In this document: positions 17,383 through 26,419 of the stretch, piece by piece
How positions within the stretch are numbered: position 1 is the stretch's first letter
Layout of the letters: every line of letters starts with the position of its first letter
Origin: Paractinoplanes lichenicola
GTDB lineage: Bacteria > Actinomycetota > Actinomycetes > Mycobacteriales > Micromonosporaceae
Direction: 5' to 3'
DNA length: 64,000 bases
NCBI RefSeq assembly: GCF_016785085.1
Contig: NZ_JAENHO010000006.1
Location: 186,001 to 250,000, forward strand
Translations under genes and position numbers: made by a program
The notes under the pieces: model-generated
What the model was told of the DNA's origin: nothing
Seen by the model: only the letters and a program-made list of their open reading frames with translations
Databases searched by the model: none

Positions 17383-18627
17383 ATGACTCCGTTCCCCGCC
17401 GTGTCCCATGCACCGATCGTCGGAGTCGGCGCCACGGCCGCCCGCGCCCTCACCGCCGAGTTCGCCCGTCACAACGCGGCCACCACCGCGATCGTGGCGG
17501 GCGCCGACCATGCCTCGCCCGTGGTGGCGAGCGCGGTCGAGGCCCTGCTGCCGGGCGACCGTCTCACCCTGGTCGCCGGCGAGCGCAGCACGGCCGACCT
17601 GCTGCGCGACCACATCGCCGGGCTCGGCAGCTGGATCGCCGACCGGGTGCAGGTGGTCGACACGCTCGACGAGGCCGGCCAGGCCGACGTGGTGATCGTC
17701 GGCGAGCCGCTCACCGGCACCGCCGCCGACGTGCGTGACCTGCTCGACCGGCTGGGCAAGCACCTGGCCGACGGCGGCGTGGTCACGCTGGCCGTCCCGG
17801 CCACCCCGGGCCGCACGGGCGGGGCCGCGGCCGAGCTGTTCCGCCAGGGCGCCCTCTTCGGCGTCGGCTCCGACCTGGTGGTCCGCAACCCCACGCCGCT
17901 GCGCGTGCACAAGCTGCGGTTCACCCAGCCCGAGACGCGGGTCGCGGCCACGCTGGCCCCGGCCTATCGCCCGTCCAGCGTGCCGGTCACGCGGGGCATG
18001 CACATCGACTCCAACGGCGTCGTCGCCGCCGGCATCGCCCTGGGGCTGGCCGCCGCGGCCCGCCTCGCCCGGCCCAAGTCGCGGCTCTGGCTGCTGCCCG
18101 CGCTGGCCGCGGCCCCGGTCGCTGCGTTCTTCCGCGACCCCGAGCGCGAGCTGCCCGACGACCCGGCCGCGGTCGTCGCGGCCTCCGACGGCCGGGTGCT
18201 CTCGGTCGAGCGGATGACCGACGAGCGGTTCGGGCCCGGCGAGTTCCTGCGCATCGCCGTGTTCCTGTCGGTGCTCGACGTGCACGTCAACCGGGTGCCG
18301 GTGGCCGGTCGGGTGGCCGACTACTTCGTCGAGGACGGCGGCTACGCCAACGCCATGACGGCCGCCGCCGAGCACAACGTCGCGGCGTACACGGTGCTCG
18401 ACACCGAGCACGGCACCGTGGCGGTGGCCCAGCGTACGGGTCTGATCGCCCGGCGCATCGTGCAGCGCGTCCCGGTGGGCACCCTGGTGGCCCGGGGCGA
18501 GCGCATGGGCCTGATCCGCTTCGGCTCCCGCACCGACGTCTATCTGCCCGCCGACAAGGCCGAGGCCCTGGTCAGCGTCAACGACAAGGTCATCGGCGGG
18601 GCGTCGGTCATCGCCCGCTGGCTCTGA
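17383..18627 (+). CDS. psd: Phosphatidylserine decarboxylase proenzyme with N-terminal methyltransferase-like domain
   Basis: The C-terminal half (about 200-414) is a pyruvoyl-dependent decarboxylase making phosphatidylethanolamine. Landmarks are AFFRDPERELP, ASDGRVLSVE, DVHVNRVPVAG and the self-cleavage site RFGSRTDVYLP, with cleavage expected between G381 and S382. The N-terminal 190 residues (ADVVIVGEPLTG, KHLADGGVVTLAVP) look like a Rossmann methyltransferase-like fold without a clear SAM motif I and are additional to the usual short archaeal-type enzyme. The substrate would come from the pssA product encoded 1.3 kb away on the opposite strand. Domain fusion seen; its role is unknown. Confidence 0.9.
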   Translation: MTPFPAVSHAPIVGVGATAARALTAEFARHNAATTAIVAGADHASPVVASAVEALLPGDRLTLVAGERSTADLLRDHIAGLGSWIADRVQVVDTLDEAGQADVVIVGEPLTGTAADVRDLLDRLGKHLADGGVVTLAVPATPGRTGGAAAELFRQGALFGVGSDLVVRNPTPLRVHKLRFTQPETRVAATLAPAYRPSSVPVTRGMHIDSNGVVAAGIALGLAAAARLARPKSRLWLLPALAAAPVAAFFRDPERELPDDPAAVVAASDGRVLSVERMTDERFGPGEFLRIAVFLSVLDVHVNRVPVAGRVADYFVEDGGYANAMTAAAEHNVAAYTVLDTEHGTVAVAQRTGLIARRIVQRVPVGTLVARGERMGLIRFGSRTDVYLPADKAEALVSVNDKVIGGASVIARWL

Positions 18628-18629
18628 CC

Positions 18630-19865
18630 CTAAATCGGAAAAGCGCCGGCCGGGCACCCGCCGAGGTCCCGGCCGGCTTCCGTCAGGGCGAGCACCCCAG
18701 TTCCCCGTACGAGGGTCTCGGGTCCCAGCTCCGACGGTGAGATCGACATCGCGGCGGCCACCGCCAACCCGTCACACACGTCGTTGTCGTCGTCCGGCCA
18801 CTGGTCGGCCGGCAGCTCCTCCAGGTCGGCGAAGGTGGGCTTCTCCCGCTCGATCGGCAGCCGCTCGCCACTGCACGCGTCCCCGGCGTCGGAGTAGTGC
18901 CTGATCACGACGCCGCCCCCGGCGATGGTCCAACCAGACGAACCGGTCTGGTCGTCGTACCAATACGCCTGGGCCCGGCCGAACCGCGCACTGAGCGACC
19001 GGATCGCGTCGTGCTCGCGGTCGTCGTCGGCCCAGTGACCGAACACCAGGGTCCAGTCGTCCAGCTGCGGGCTCACGAAGACGACCGCGCGGCGCCACTC
19101 CTCCGGCACCGAACCGTGGCTCGCCGCCCCCGCCACCGCCCGGCCGAGCCGCATCGTGGCGGGCCGGGGCGACGAAAGACCGAGCGCCTCCAGCACGGCG
19201 GCCTGATCCCCGGTCGGCAGGGCGAGCCAGCGCCCGTGCGGCTCCTCGCCCTCGATCCGCTCGTCGATCAGCTTCACCCGGACGAGCCGTTCGACCGCCG
19301 CCCGGTCGGCCGCGGAAAACGCCTCGAAGCCCCCGATCCCGGCCAGCGCCCGCAGCGCGGCGGCCCGGCGCCGTCCGGGCCCCTCGCGGCGCACCTGCTG
19401 GAGGGCCGGGATCGCGGCCGCGCCGATCTCGCCGAGCGCCCAGATCACCCGCTGCCGCACCTCGGCGTCCGGGTCGTCGAGCAGCCCGGCCAAGGCGGGC
19501 ACGGCCGGCGCGGCCCGCTCGCGGCAGTACTGGATGCCCAGGGCGGCATCCTCCCGCACCCGGGCGCTGGGATGGGCGAGCGCGCCGATGTAGTCGTCGA
19601 GCAGGGCCACCCCGAAGCCCATGAACGCCCAGCCGTAACGCCGCTTGACCTCGGGGGTGGGCGCGGCGGCGAGCGCCTCGGCCAGCGGCGCGAAGGCGGG
19701 CCGGCCGATCTCGCGCAGCACCACCCCGATGCTGCTCCACTGAACCGGCGACTCCTCGTCGGCCAGCTCGGCGATCAGCGGCCCGACCGCCGCCCCACCC
19801 AGCGTCACCAGCTCAGCTTTGGCCGCTTCCCAGTCGTCGGCCAGCCGCAGCATCACGTCACGCAC
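18630..19865 (-). CDS. HEAT-repeat protein of unknown function
   Basis: 411 residues. The N-terminal half has several HEAT-like helical pairs, for example ALGIQYCRERAAPAVPALAG and VIWALGEIGAAAIPALQQV, forming a protein-interaction scaffold. The C-terminal half (about 220-411) has no recognised domain but is rich in Trp and acidic residues. The gene sits between psd and pssA, which are commonly adjacent in actinobacteria, so it looks inserted. It is convergent with psd, two bases apart, and separated from pssA by a strong hairpin. Confidence 0.7.
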   Translation of the reverse strand: MRDVMLRLADDWEAAKAELVTLGGAAVGPLIAELADEESPVQWSSIGVVLREIGRPAFAPLAEALAAAPTPEVKRRYGWAFMGFGVALLDDYIGALAHPSARVREDAALGIQYCRERAAPAVPALAGLLDDPDAEVRQRVIWALGEIGAAAIPALQQVRREGPGRRRAAALRALAGIGGFEAFSAADRAAVERLVRVKLIDERIEGEEPHGRWLALPTGDQAAVLEALGLSSPRPATMRLGRAVAGAASHGSVPEEWRRAVVFVSPQLDDWTLVFGHWADDDREHDAIRSLSARFGRAQAYWYDDQTGSSGWTIAGGGVVIRHYSDAGDACSGERLPIEREKPTFADLEELPADQWPDDDNDVCDGLAVAAAMSISPSELGPETLVRGTGVLALTEAGRDLGGCPAGAFPI

Positions 19866-19890
19866 GACCAGGGAGCCTAGCGCGAAAAGC

Positions 19891-19924
19891 GAGCAGGCCG
19901 TCCCCGATCGGGGACGGCCTGCTC
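19891..19924. terminator. Perfect 15-bp hairpin downstream of pssA
   Basis: GAGCAGGCCGTCCCC (19891-19905) and its exact complement (19910-19924) enclose the tetraloop GATC. Reading on the minus strand it follows the pssA stop (19936) and precedes the HEAT-repeat gene, isolating the two transcripts. Confidence 0.85.
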
Positions 19925-19935
19925 GAAGACTGTTG

Positions 19936-20868
19936 TCAAACCCGCTTGGCTCTGACCCACATGATCGGGCCGCTGACCAGGTATGCCGCGACCAGCATGA
20001 CGAACGTCAGGCGGGCGTCGACCAGGGCGCCGACCACCGGCAGCAGCCAGAACCAGGCCGGCAGCTTGACCAGGCGGGCCAGCTTCGCGTACGGGAAGCT
20101 GGAGACCATCGCGAAGGCGAGCAGCGCCACCCCGCCCAGGATGACCACGCCGGGCAGCGGCAGGTCGATCAGCACGGTGAGGGCGAGCACGGCCGCGACC
20201 AGCGTCGTCGGGACGCCGCTGAAGAACTTGCCGTCCTTGGGTGAGACGTTGAAGCGGGCCAGCCGGATCGCGGCGCACCCGGCGACCAGCATGCAGGCCA
20301 CCGCGGCGGCCGGGGTCGGCACCGAGTGGGCCAGCGAGGCGTAGACCACCACGGGCGCGGCCAGGCCGAACGAGCACATGTCGGCCAGCGAGTCCATCTG
20401 CGCGCCGAACGGGCTCTGCACGCCCAGCTTGCGGGCCAGGGCGCCGTCGACGCCGTCGAAGACCACGCAGGCGACCAGGAAGGCCGCGGCCAGGCGCACC
20501 TCGTCGTGCATGGCCAGCACGATGGCCAGCATGCCGAGGGCCAGGCTGGCCAGGGTGCACCCCTGCACGATGGCGAAGCGGACGCGGCGGGCCGCGGTCT
20601 GCTCGCCGGGAAGAAGCGACGTGCCCTGGGCGGTTTCCTCGACCTCGACGGGCGCCGGAATCGCCAGGTGCGGAGCGACGGGAGCCCCGGTGTAGATCAC
20701 CTCGGCCCGCGTGGCGGTGGCGGCGCGGCCGGAGCCCCGGCCACCCACCCGCACCAGCAGGGCCTGCCGCGCGATGGTTCCGCTGCGGCGCAGACGGCCT
20801 GCCCAACGACGACCAGCGGGACGGGGGCTATCCGTCGTACGACGCCGGCGCCAAGGGGTTCTCGGCAC
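19936..20868 (-). CDS. pssA: CDP-diacylglycerol-serine O-phosphatidyltransferase
   Basis: Integral membrane enzyme condensing CDP-diacylglycerol with serine to phosphatidylserine, the substrate of Psd. The CDP-alcohol phosphotransferase signature D-x2-DG-x2-AR-x8-G-x3-D-x3-D is complete in DGVDGALARKLGVQSPFG followed by AQMDSLAD. About eight hydrophobic helices follow an Arg-rich, Ala/Pro N-terminal tail. A GTG at 20868 preceded by GGAGGAAG is preferred; the longer frame to 20937 lacks a ribosome site. The neighbouring psd completes phosphatidylethanolamine synthesis. Confidence 0.92.
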   Translation of the reverse strand: MPRTPWRRRRTTDSPRPAGRRWAGRLRRSGTIARQALLVRVGGRGSGRAATATRAEVIYTGAPVAPHLAIPAPVEVEETAQGTSLLPGEQTAARRVRFAIVQGCTLASLALGMLAIVLAMHDEVRLAAAFLVACVVFDGVDGALARKLGVQSPFGAQMDSLADMCSFGLAAPVVVYASLAHSVPTPAAAVACMLVAGCAAIRLARFNVSPKDGKFFSGVPTTLVAAVLALTVLIDLPLPGVVILGGVALLAFAMVSSFPYAKLARLVKLPAWFWLLPVVGALVDARLTFVMLVAAYLVSGPIMWVRAKRV

Positions 20869-21058
20869 GTGCTTCCTCCATGGGATCGGTGGGCCACCGG
20901 CTGTCGCGGTGGGTCGTGGCCCGGTAGCCCGCCGCACATGCGGAGCCGGGAAAATTGCGGCTTACACCTTCGCATACCCGAACGATGTTGGCGAGCGGTC
21001 AATTCCAGCGGCTCACCCCGCGGGACAGGCCACCTGTTCACCTCTCCCTCAGCCGATT

Positions 21059-21961
21059 TTAACTCGTCCGTTCCGCTCCGACCCGGGCTACGGCGTCGGC
21101 GGCCACCTCGGTCAGGCTCAGTCCCCGCGTCTCACCGGCCGCGAACCAGCGCGCCTCGGCGGTGGATCCGCCCGCTTCCTCGGTCACCGAAGGTTCCGTC
21201 GGCACATCGACCCGAACCCTGAACAGGACCCGGATGACATGCCAGTCGATCGGCACCCCTTCGGGCCCGAGAGCTGCGGAATCGTAGCGGTGCGAGACCC
21301 CGAGGAGGCCGGTCACGCGGCCGTGCTGCGCGGTCTCCTCGGTCAGCTCGCGGGCCAGCGCCACCTCGGGCGTCTCGCCGTGATCGGTGCCGCCGCCGGG
21401 CAGATGCCAGCGGCCGGCGCCCGGATATCCCTCGGCGATCCGGGTGAGCAGGATCCGTCCGTTCGGGTCGGTCACGACCCCGTACGCGCCGAAACGTTGT
21501 ACTCGCGACGGACGTGCGAGTTCCTCCGGTAGATCCGATTTGTCCGAGACCACCGGCGGACCGCCCAGCATCGCCGCCGTGAAGGGCATCATGGGCAACG
21601 AGGCAATTTGGTCGGAATTCACCCATTCGACCGACTCGGTGGTGCCGAGCGCCTCGGCCCGCAGCGACCCGCCCGTCACCGAGACGTCATAGACAATCCG
21701 GTCTGTGTGCTCGAGGTCGCCGCCGGGCAGGCGGAAGACGTCCGCGGTGACGGCGTGCAGCGCGTCGATCCGCACAGACAGGCCGGTCTCCTCGCCGAAT
21801 TCGCGCACCACCGCGGCGTCCGGGTGCTCTCCCTGCTCGACGCCGCCGCCGGGCAGGGTCCACAGGCCGGGGAAGTTGCTGAGGTGCGAATTCCGGGCGA
21901 GCAGCACCCGCCCGGAGTCGTCGCGGCAGATCCCGTACGCCCCGACCCGTCTGATCTTCAC
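21059..21961 (-). CDS. Tandem double-NUDIX hydrolase
   Basis: 300 residues made of two NUDIX domains. The first has a complete Nudix box, GGVEQGEHPDAAVV then REFGEETGL. The second, GGTDHGETPEVALA then RELTEETAQ, has Ala where the box glycine (EExG) is expected. Substrate unknown; such enzymes cleave nucleoside diphosphates linked to another moiety. GTG start at 21961 (VKIRRVGAYGICRDD). It lies five bases after a paralogous double-NUDIX gene on the same strand, implying tandem duplication and co-transcription. Confidence 0.85.
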   Translation of the reverse strand: MKIRRVGAYGICRDDSGRVLLARNSHLSNFPGLWTLPGGGVEQGEHPDAAVVREFGEETGLSVRIDALHAVTADVFRLPGGDLEHTDRIVYDVSVTGGSLRAEALGTTESVEWVNSDQIASLPMMPFTAAMLGGPPVVSDKSDLPEELARPSRVQRFGAYGVVTDPNGRILLTRIAEGYPGAGRWHLPGGGTDHGETPEVALARELTEETAQHGRVTGLLGVSHRYDSAALGPEGVPIDWHVIRVLFRVRVDVPTEPSVTEEAGGSTAEARWFAAGETRGLSLTEVAADAVARVGAERTS

Positions 21962-21966
21962 CGGGC

Positions 21967-22926
21967 CTAGATTAGTCCCGCCTTGCGCAGCGCCTCGGCC
22001 GTCACCTCGGTCAGCTCGTCCTCCGGCAGGTCGGCGACGTGCTTGACCGGCACCCAGCGGGCCTCGGAGGTCGACCCGCCGACGTCCCGGATCTCGACCT
22101 CGGTGGGGGTGTCGACGATCACCCGATAGAAGGCGCGCACGCCGTGCCAGTCGATCGGATAGCCCTCGGGGCCGAGCGAGGCCGCGTCGCGGTGGCTGGC
22201 CACGCCGAGCAGCTCGACCAGCCGGCCCTCCTGCCCCGTCTCCTCGACGAGCTCGCGGATCAGGGCCGTGCCGGGCTGCTCGCCGTAGTCGGTGCCGCCG
22301 CCGGGCAGGTGCCAGCGCCCCTCTCCGGGATAACCCGGAGCGATCCGGGTCAGCAGCAGGTTGGTGTCGTGCGGGTCGGTCGCGATCGCGTACGCCGCGA
22401 AGCGCTGCGCCCGGTGCAGCCCGTCCGGCCCGGGGTGGGCGTAGAACGACGGGAACGTGGGCGCCGTCTCGGGCCGCAGGTCGGCCGAGGCGCTGCCCAG
22501 CCCGAGCGCGTCGGCCGTGAACTGGCGGAGCTTGAGGTGCTCGGCCTCGGCGAGCGTGTGCCACCGGGCCAGGTCGGTGGGGTGGCCGACGCGGTCCACG
22601 ATCGTGCCGCCCCGGATCGAGACCGAGTAGATGAGGCGGTCGGTGTGGATGGTGACGCCACGGTGCGGCAGCGAGCGCATGTCGGCCAGCACGTCGCGCA
22701 GCCCGGTGACGGCGACCGAGAGCCCGGTCTCGGCGGCCGTCTCGCGGACGACGGTGTGGTTGGGATCTTCGCCGTGGTCGACGGCGCCGCCGGGCAACGA
22801 CCAGACGCCCGGCGTGCCGGACTTGCTGGACGCGCGCACGAGCAGCACGCGGCCCTCGTCATCGGTGGCGACGGCGTAGGCGGCGATCCGGCGGAGCGGT
22901 TCCAGTGCGGGGGTCACGGGCGGCAT
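21967..22926 (-). CDS. Tandem double-NUDIX hydrolase (paralogue)
   Basis: 319 residues with two NUDIX domains. The first box, GAVDHGEDPNHTVV then RETAAETGL, has Ala for the first Glu of the metal-binding EE pair. The second box, GGTDYGEQPGTALI then RELVEETGQ, is complete. The degenerate domain is therefore the opposite one to the downstream paralogue. Sequence blocks such as RWHLPGGGTD, GPEGYPIDWH and GGSTSEARW are shared with the paralogue. Substrate unknown. Confidence 0.85.
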   Translation of the reverse strand: MPPVTPALEPLRRIAAYAVATDDEGRVLLVRASSKSGTPGVWSLPGGAVDHGEDPNHTVVRETAAETGLSVAVTGLRDVLADMRSLPHRGVTIHTDRLIYSVSIRGGTIVDRVGHPTDLARWHTLAEAEHLKLRQFTADALGLGSASADLRPETAPTFPSFYAHPGPDGLHRAQRFAAYAIATDPHDTNLLLTRIAPGYPGEGRWHLPGGGTDYGEQPGTALIRELVEETGQEGRLVELLGVASHRDAASLGPEGYPIDWHGVRAFYRVIVDTPTEVEIRDVGGSTSEARWVPVKHVADLPEDELTEVTAEALRKAGLI

Positions 22927-23038
22927 TCTGCCCGGAATATGTTAACTCCAGAAATCGTCTGTCGGATTCCTGACAGTGGGTTCGCGCTGCGTAACCGCTG
23001 ATCAGAGCACCATTAGGCACATTGGGCCCTCGATCCAC

Positions 23039-23044
23039 TACAAT
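23039..23044 (+). promoter_or_regulatory. -10 element TACAAT ahead of the small PspC gene
   Basis: TACAAT at 23039-23044 is one of the best -10 matches seen here. No convincing -35 is present at 16-18 bases. The start would be near 23051, giving a leader of about 70 bases to the ATG at 23122. Confidence 0.45.
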
Positions 23045-23121
23045 GCGTGACCGGCATTTCAGGGTCCGTATCGGGGGGCTCACCGAGGTCGCCGGGGGCG
23101 GTCCGGGGCCACCATGGGGAC

Positions 23122-23406
23122 ATGACACAGCTCCCCGACGGCGGCCTCCAGACCCCGTACAAGCAACTCCGCCGGCCCCTCGACGACCGTCTCGCGGCGG
23201 GCGTCTGCAGCGGTGTCGGACGCTACTTCGGCGTCGACCCGGTGCTCGTGCGGGTGGGCTTCGCCCTGCTCGCCGTGATCACCGCGGGCGCGGCCCTGCT
23301 CGCCTACCCGATCATGTGGTTCCTGATGCCCGAGGAGCCGGCCGTTTCCTGGCCTGCTCCCGCGCCGCAGGACCCGGCTCAGGTTCCGCACGACGCGGCT
23401 CAGTGA
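23122..23406 (+). CDS. Small PspC-domain membrane protein
   Basis: About 94 residues: a PspC domain (QLRRPLDDRLAAGVCSGVGRYFGVDPVLVRVGF) with one or two membrane helices ending in MWFLMP, then a Pro-rich tail. Third PspC-domain product in the window. ATG at 23122 is chosen because the domain follows closely; a GTG at 23047 would add a Gly/Ser-rich extension. Probably part of envelope-stress sensing, but no partner is adjacent. Convergent with guaA. Confidence 0.8.
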   Translation: MTQLPDGGLQTPYKQLRRPLDDRLAAGVCSGVGRYFGVDPVLVRVGFALLAVITAGAALLAYPIMWFLMPEEPAVSWPAPAPQDPAQVPHDAAQ

Positions 23407-23413
23407 GGCCGCG

Positions 23414-24961
23414 TCACTCCCACTCGATGGTGCCCGGCGGCTTGCTCGTGACGTCGAGGACGACCCGGTTGACCTCGCGCACCTCGTTGGTGATCCGGGT
23501 CGAGATCTTGGCGATCACGTCGTACGGCAGGCGCGACCAGTCGGCGGTCATCGCGTCCTCGCTGGAGACGGGGCGCAGCACGACCGGGTGACCATAAGTG
23601 CGGCCGTCGCCCTGCACGCCGACGCTGCGCACGTCGGCCAGCAGCACCACCGGGAACTGCCAGACGTCGCGGTCGAGGCCGGAGGCGGTCAGCTCCTCGC
23701 GGGCGATCAGGTCGGCCGCGCGCAGCAGGTCGAGCCGCTCCCGGTCGACCGCGCCGATGATGCGGATGGCCAGGCCCGGACCGGGGAACGGGTGCCGCTG
23801 CACCATCTCCTCCGGCAGGCCCAGCTCGGCGCCGAGCGCGCGCACCTCGTCCTTGAACAGGGTGCGCAGCGGCTCGATCAGCGCGAACTGCAGATCGTCG
23901 GGCAGGCCGCCCACGTTGTGGTGGGACTTGATGTTGGCCGTGCCGGTGCCGCCGCCCGACTCGACCACGTCGGGATAGAGCGTGCCCTGCACCAGGAACT
24001 CGACGTGCCGTTCGGCGTCGAGCTCGCGGGCCGCACCCTCGAACGCGCGAATGAACTCGCGGCCGATGATCTTGCGCTTCTGCTCGGGGTCGGTGACCCC
24101 GGCCAGGTGACCCAGGAACACCTCGGCCGCGTCGACCACCTTGAGCCGGGCCCCGGTGGCGGCCACGAAATCCTTCTCGACCTGCTCGGCCTCGCCCGCG
24201 CGAAGCAGGCCGTGGTCGACGAAGACGCAGGTCAGCTGGTCGCCGATGGCCCGCTGGACGAGCGCCGCGGCGACCGCCGAGTCGACCCCGCCGGAGAGCC
24301 CGCAGATCACCTGCTTGTCGCCGACCTGCGCGCGGATCGCGGCCACCTGGTCCTCGATGATGTTGCCCGGGGTCCAGGTCGGCTCGATGCCGGCGATGTC
24401 GTAGAGGAACCGCCTGAGCATCTCTTGCCCCTGCTCGGTGTGCGCCACCTCGGGGTGGAACTGCACGCCGGCCCGGCGGGTGTTGAGATCCTCGAACGCG
24501 GCCACTGGCGCGCCCGGCGTCGAGGCGGTGACCGCGAAGCCCTGCGGCGCCACGGCCACGCTGTCGCCGTGGCTCATCCAGACCGGCAGGTCGTCGGGCA
24601 GCTCGCGCAGCAGCGTGCCGCCCTGCGCGGTCAGGTGGGTGCGGCCGTATTCCCGCGAGCCGGTGTGCGCGACCGTGCCGCCGAGCGCCTGGGCCATCGC
24701 CTGGAAGCCGTAACAGATGCCGAAGACGGGCACCTCGTTGTCGAACAGCTTCGTGTCGAGCACCGGCGCGCCGGGCTCGTAGACGCTGGACGGGCCGCCG
24801 GACAGGATGATGGCGGCCGGATCCTTGGCCAGCATCTCGGCCACGGGCATGGAATGCGGGACGATCTCGGAATAGACCCGCGCCTCACGGACACGGCGGG
24901 CGATCAGCTGGGCGTACTGGGCGCCGAAGTCGACGACGAGAACCGGGCGGGGAGTACTCAC
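23414..24961 (-). CDS. guaA: GMP synthase (glutamine-hydrolysing)
   Basis: Converts XMP to GMP using glutamine and ATP, the last step of guanine nucleotide synthesis after GuaB. The N-terminal class I glutaminase has the nucleophile Cys in FGICYGFQAMA and the catalytic His in FHPEVAHTEQG. The ATP-pyrophosphatase motif is ICGLSGGVDSAVAAAL. The C-terminal dimerisation domain ends in the conserved KPPGTIEWE. 515 residues. Its GTG start overlaps the stop of the upstream subtilase (GTGA). Confidence 0.97.
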   Translation of the reverse strand: MSTPRPVLVVDFGAQYAQLIARRVREARVYSEIVPHSMPVAEMLAKDPAAIILSGGPSSVYEPGAPVLDTKLFDNEVPVFGICYGFQAMAQALGGTVAHTGSREYGRTHLTAQGGTLLRELPDDLPVWMSHGDSVAVAPQGFAVTASTPGAPVAAFEDLNTRRAGVQFHPEVAHTEQGQEMLRRFLYDIAGIEPTWTPGNIIEDQVAAIRAQVGDKQVICGLSGGVDSAVAAALVQRAIGDQLTCVFVDHGLLRAGEAEQVEKDFVAATGARLKVVDAAEVFLGHLAGVTDPEQKRKIIGREFIRAFEGAARELDAERHVEFLVQGTLYPDVVESGGGTGTANIKSHHNVGGLPDDLQFALIEPLRTLFKDEVRALGAELGLPEEMVQRHPFPGPGLAIRIIGAVDRERLDLLRAADLIAREELTASGLDRDVWQFPVVLLADVRSVGVQGDGRTYGHPVVLRPVSSEDAMTADWSRLPYDVIAKISTRITNEVREVNRVVLDVTSKPPGTIEWE

Positions 24962-26325
24962 CCGCCGAGTTTACCGTTGGCGACCCGCACGTTCCCGGCC
25001 CGGTCGACCGCCCGGACGACTACGGTGCGTGCCCGCGCGGGCACTACGAAACGGCGTACGGCGGCCGTGGAACGGGCAGTGACCTTGCCGTTCACGATCA
25101 GCTCGAGACGGGCCAGGCCGGACGGGTCGGTGGCACGCGCGGTGACCGTACGCCCCGACTTGGCCAGCCGCAGGACGGGCGCGGTGTTGTCGGCCCGCAC
25201 GGTGCGGCGCACGACGGTCAGGTTGCCCCGGCGGTCGTACGCCCGCAGCTCCAGCGGGACGAGCCCGGTGCGCGGGGCGGACTGCCAGGTGAAGGAGTAC
25301 GGCGCGGTGGTGTCGGTGGCGATCAGCCGGCCCCCGGCGTACAGCTGGACCCGGGAGACGCCGTGCTGGTCGGCCGCGCCGGCCGTGATCGTCACCCGGC
25401 CGCGCACGAGCGGGCGCACGGCTCCGAAGGCGGCCGACGGCCGGATGACGTCGCCGTCGATCGGCAGCGCCCGCAGCGCGGCCAGGGCGTCGACGCGCCC
25501 CGAGGGACGGGCCTTGGTCGCGATCAGCGTCGCCCGGATCAGGGCCGGCGAGGGCGCCGGGTCGGTCGAGGCGAGCAGGCCCGCCACCCCCGCCACGAAC
25601 GGCGTCGCCGACGAGGTGCCGCAGTACTGCCCGATCGCGCCCGACGGGCCCTGGGCCGGGTTGCAGCCCGGCGCGGTGACGCCGACCCAGCTGCCGAAAT
25701 TGGACCAGTCGTAGCGGGCGCCGGTCGACGTGACCCCGCCGACCGCGAGCACGGTCGGGATCGCCGCCGGGTAGTGCGGCGTGGCGACTCCACGGTTGCC
25801 CGCGGCCGCCACCACCAGCGCGCCCTTGCTCTCGGCGTAGGCGACAGCGGCGCGCAGCAGCGGGCTGTCGTCCGCCCCGCCCAGCGACAGGCTGATCACG
25901 GCCGCGCCGCGGTCGGCGGCGTAGCGGATGCCCAGGGCGATGTCGGTGTAGCTGCCGCCGCCCTTGGCGTTGAGCACCTTGACCGGCAGGATCCGGCAGT
26001 TACCGCAGACGCCGTCGACGCCGGTGCGGTTGCCGGCCGCGGCGGCGATCACGGTGGCGGCCATCGTGCCGTGCCCGTTGTCGTCGGTGGCGTCGTCGTC
26101 GTGGTTGACGAAGTCGCGGCCGGGCAGCAGGCGGCCGGCCAGGTCGGGCAGCTTGCTCACCCCGGTGTCGATCACCGCGACGATCACCCGGGACGAGCCA
26201 CGGGTGGCCGCCCAGGCCTCGGTGACCCGGGTCTGGGTCAGGCCGGGCTGCGCGACGGCGGCCAGGGCGGGCGTCGCGACCAGCATCGAGCCGGCGACGG
26301 CCAGACCGGCGAGCAGCTTCCGCAT
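24958..26325 (-). CDS. Secreted subtilisin-like serine protease (S8) without propeptide
   Basis: 455 residues. A signal peptide (MRKLLAGLAVAGSMLVATPALA) leads straight into the catalytic domain with D53 (AVIDTGV), H85 (NGHGTM), oxyanion N177 (AAAGNRG) and S238 (CGTSSATPFVAG). No I9 propeptide domain is present, unlike the upstream paralogue. Two Ig-like beta domains at the C-terminus carry matching YDRRGN and VDRAGN turns. Separated from the paralogue by a terminator, and translationally overlapped with guaA by four bases, an odd coupling. Confidence 0.88.
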   Translation of the reverse strand: MRKLLAGLAVAGSMLVATPALAAVAQPGLTQTRVTEAWAATRGSSRVIVAVIDTGVSKLPDLAGRLLPGRDFVNHDDDATDDNGHGTMAATVIAAAAGNRTGVDGVCGNCRILPVKVLNAKGGGSYTDIALGIRYAADRGAAVISLSLGGADDSPLLRAAVAYAESKGALVVAAAGNRGVATPHYPAAIPTVLAVGGVTSTGARYDWSNFGSWVGVTAPGCNPAQGPSGAIGQYCGTSSATPFVAGVAGLLASTDPAPSPALIRATLIATKARPSGRVDALAALRALPIDGDVIRPSAAFGAVRPLVRGRVTITAGAADQHGVSRVQLYAGGRLIATDTTAPYSFTWQSAPRTGLVPLELRAYDRRGNLTVVRRTVRADNTAPVLRLAKSGRTVTARATDPSGLARLELIVNGKVTARSTAAVRRFVVPARARTVVVRAVDRAGNVRVANGKLGG

Positions 26326-26344
26326 GCTTCGGACCTCACAAAAA

Positions 26345-26377
26345 TGAAGGAGCCGGCCACGATGGCCGGCTCCTTCA
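26345..26377 (-). terminator. Rho-independent terminator of the first subtilase gene
   Basis: GAAGGAGCCGGCCA (26346-26359) and TGGCCGGCTCCTTC (26363-26376) form a perfect 14-bp stem with a three-base loop. On the minus strand the stem is followed by ATTTTTG, a classical U-tract. Confidence 0.85.
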
Positions 26378-26419
26378 CCTTCGGTCCGTCCGGGTCGATC
26401 CCCGGAGCGAGCGAGTTGT

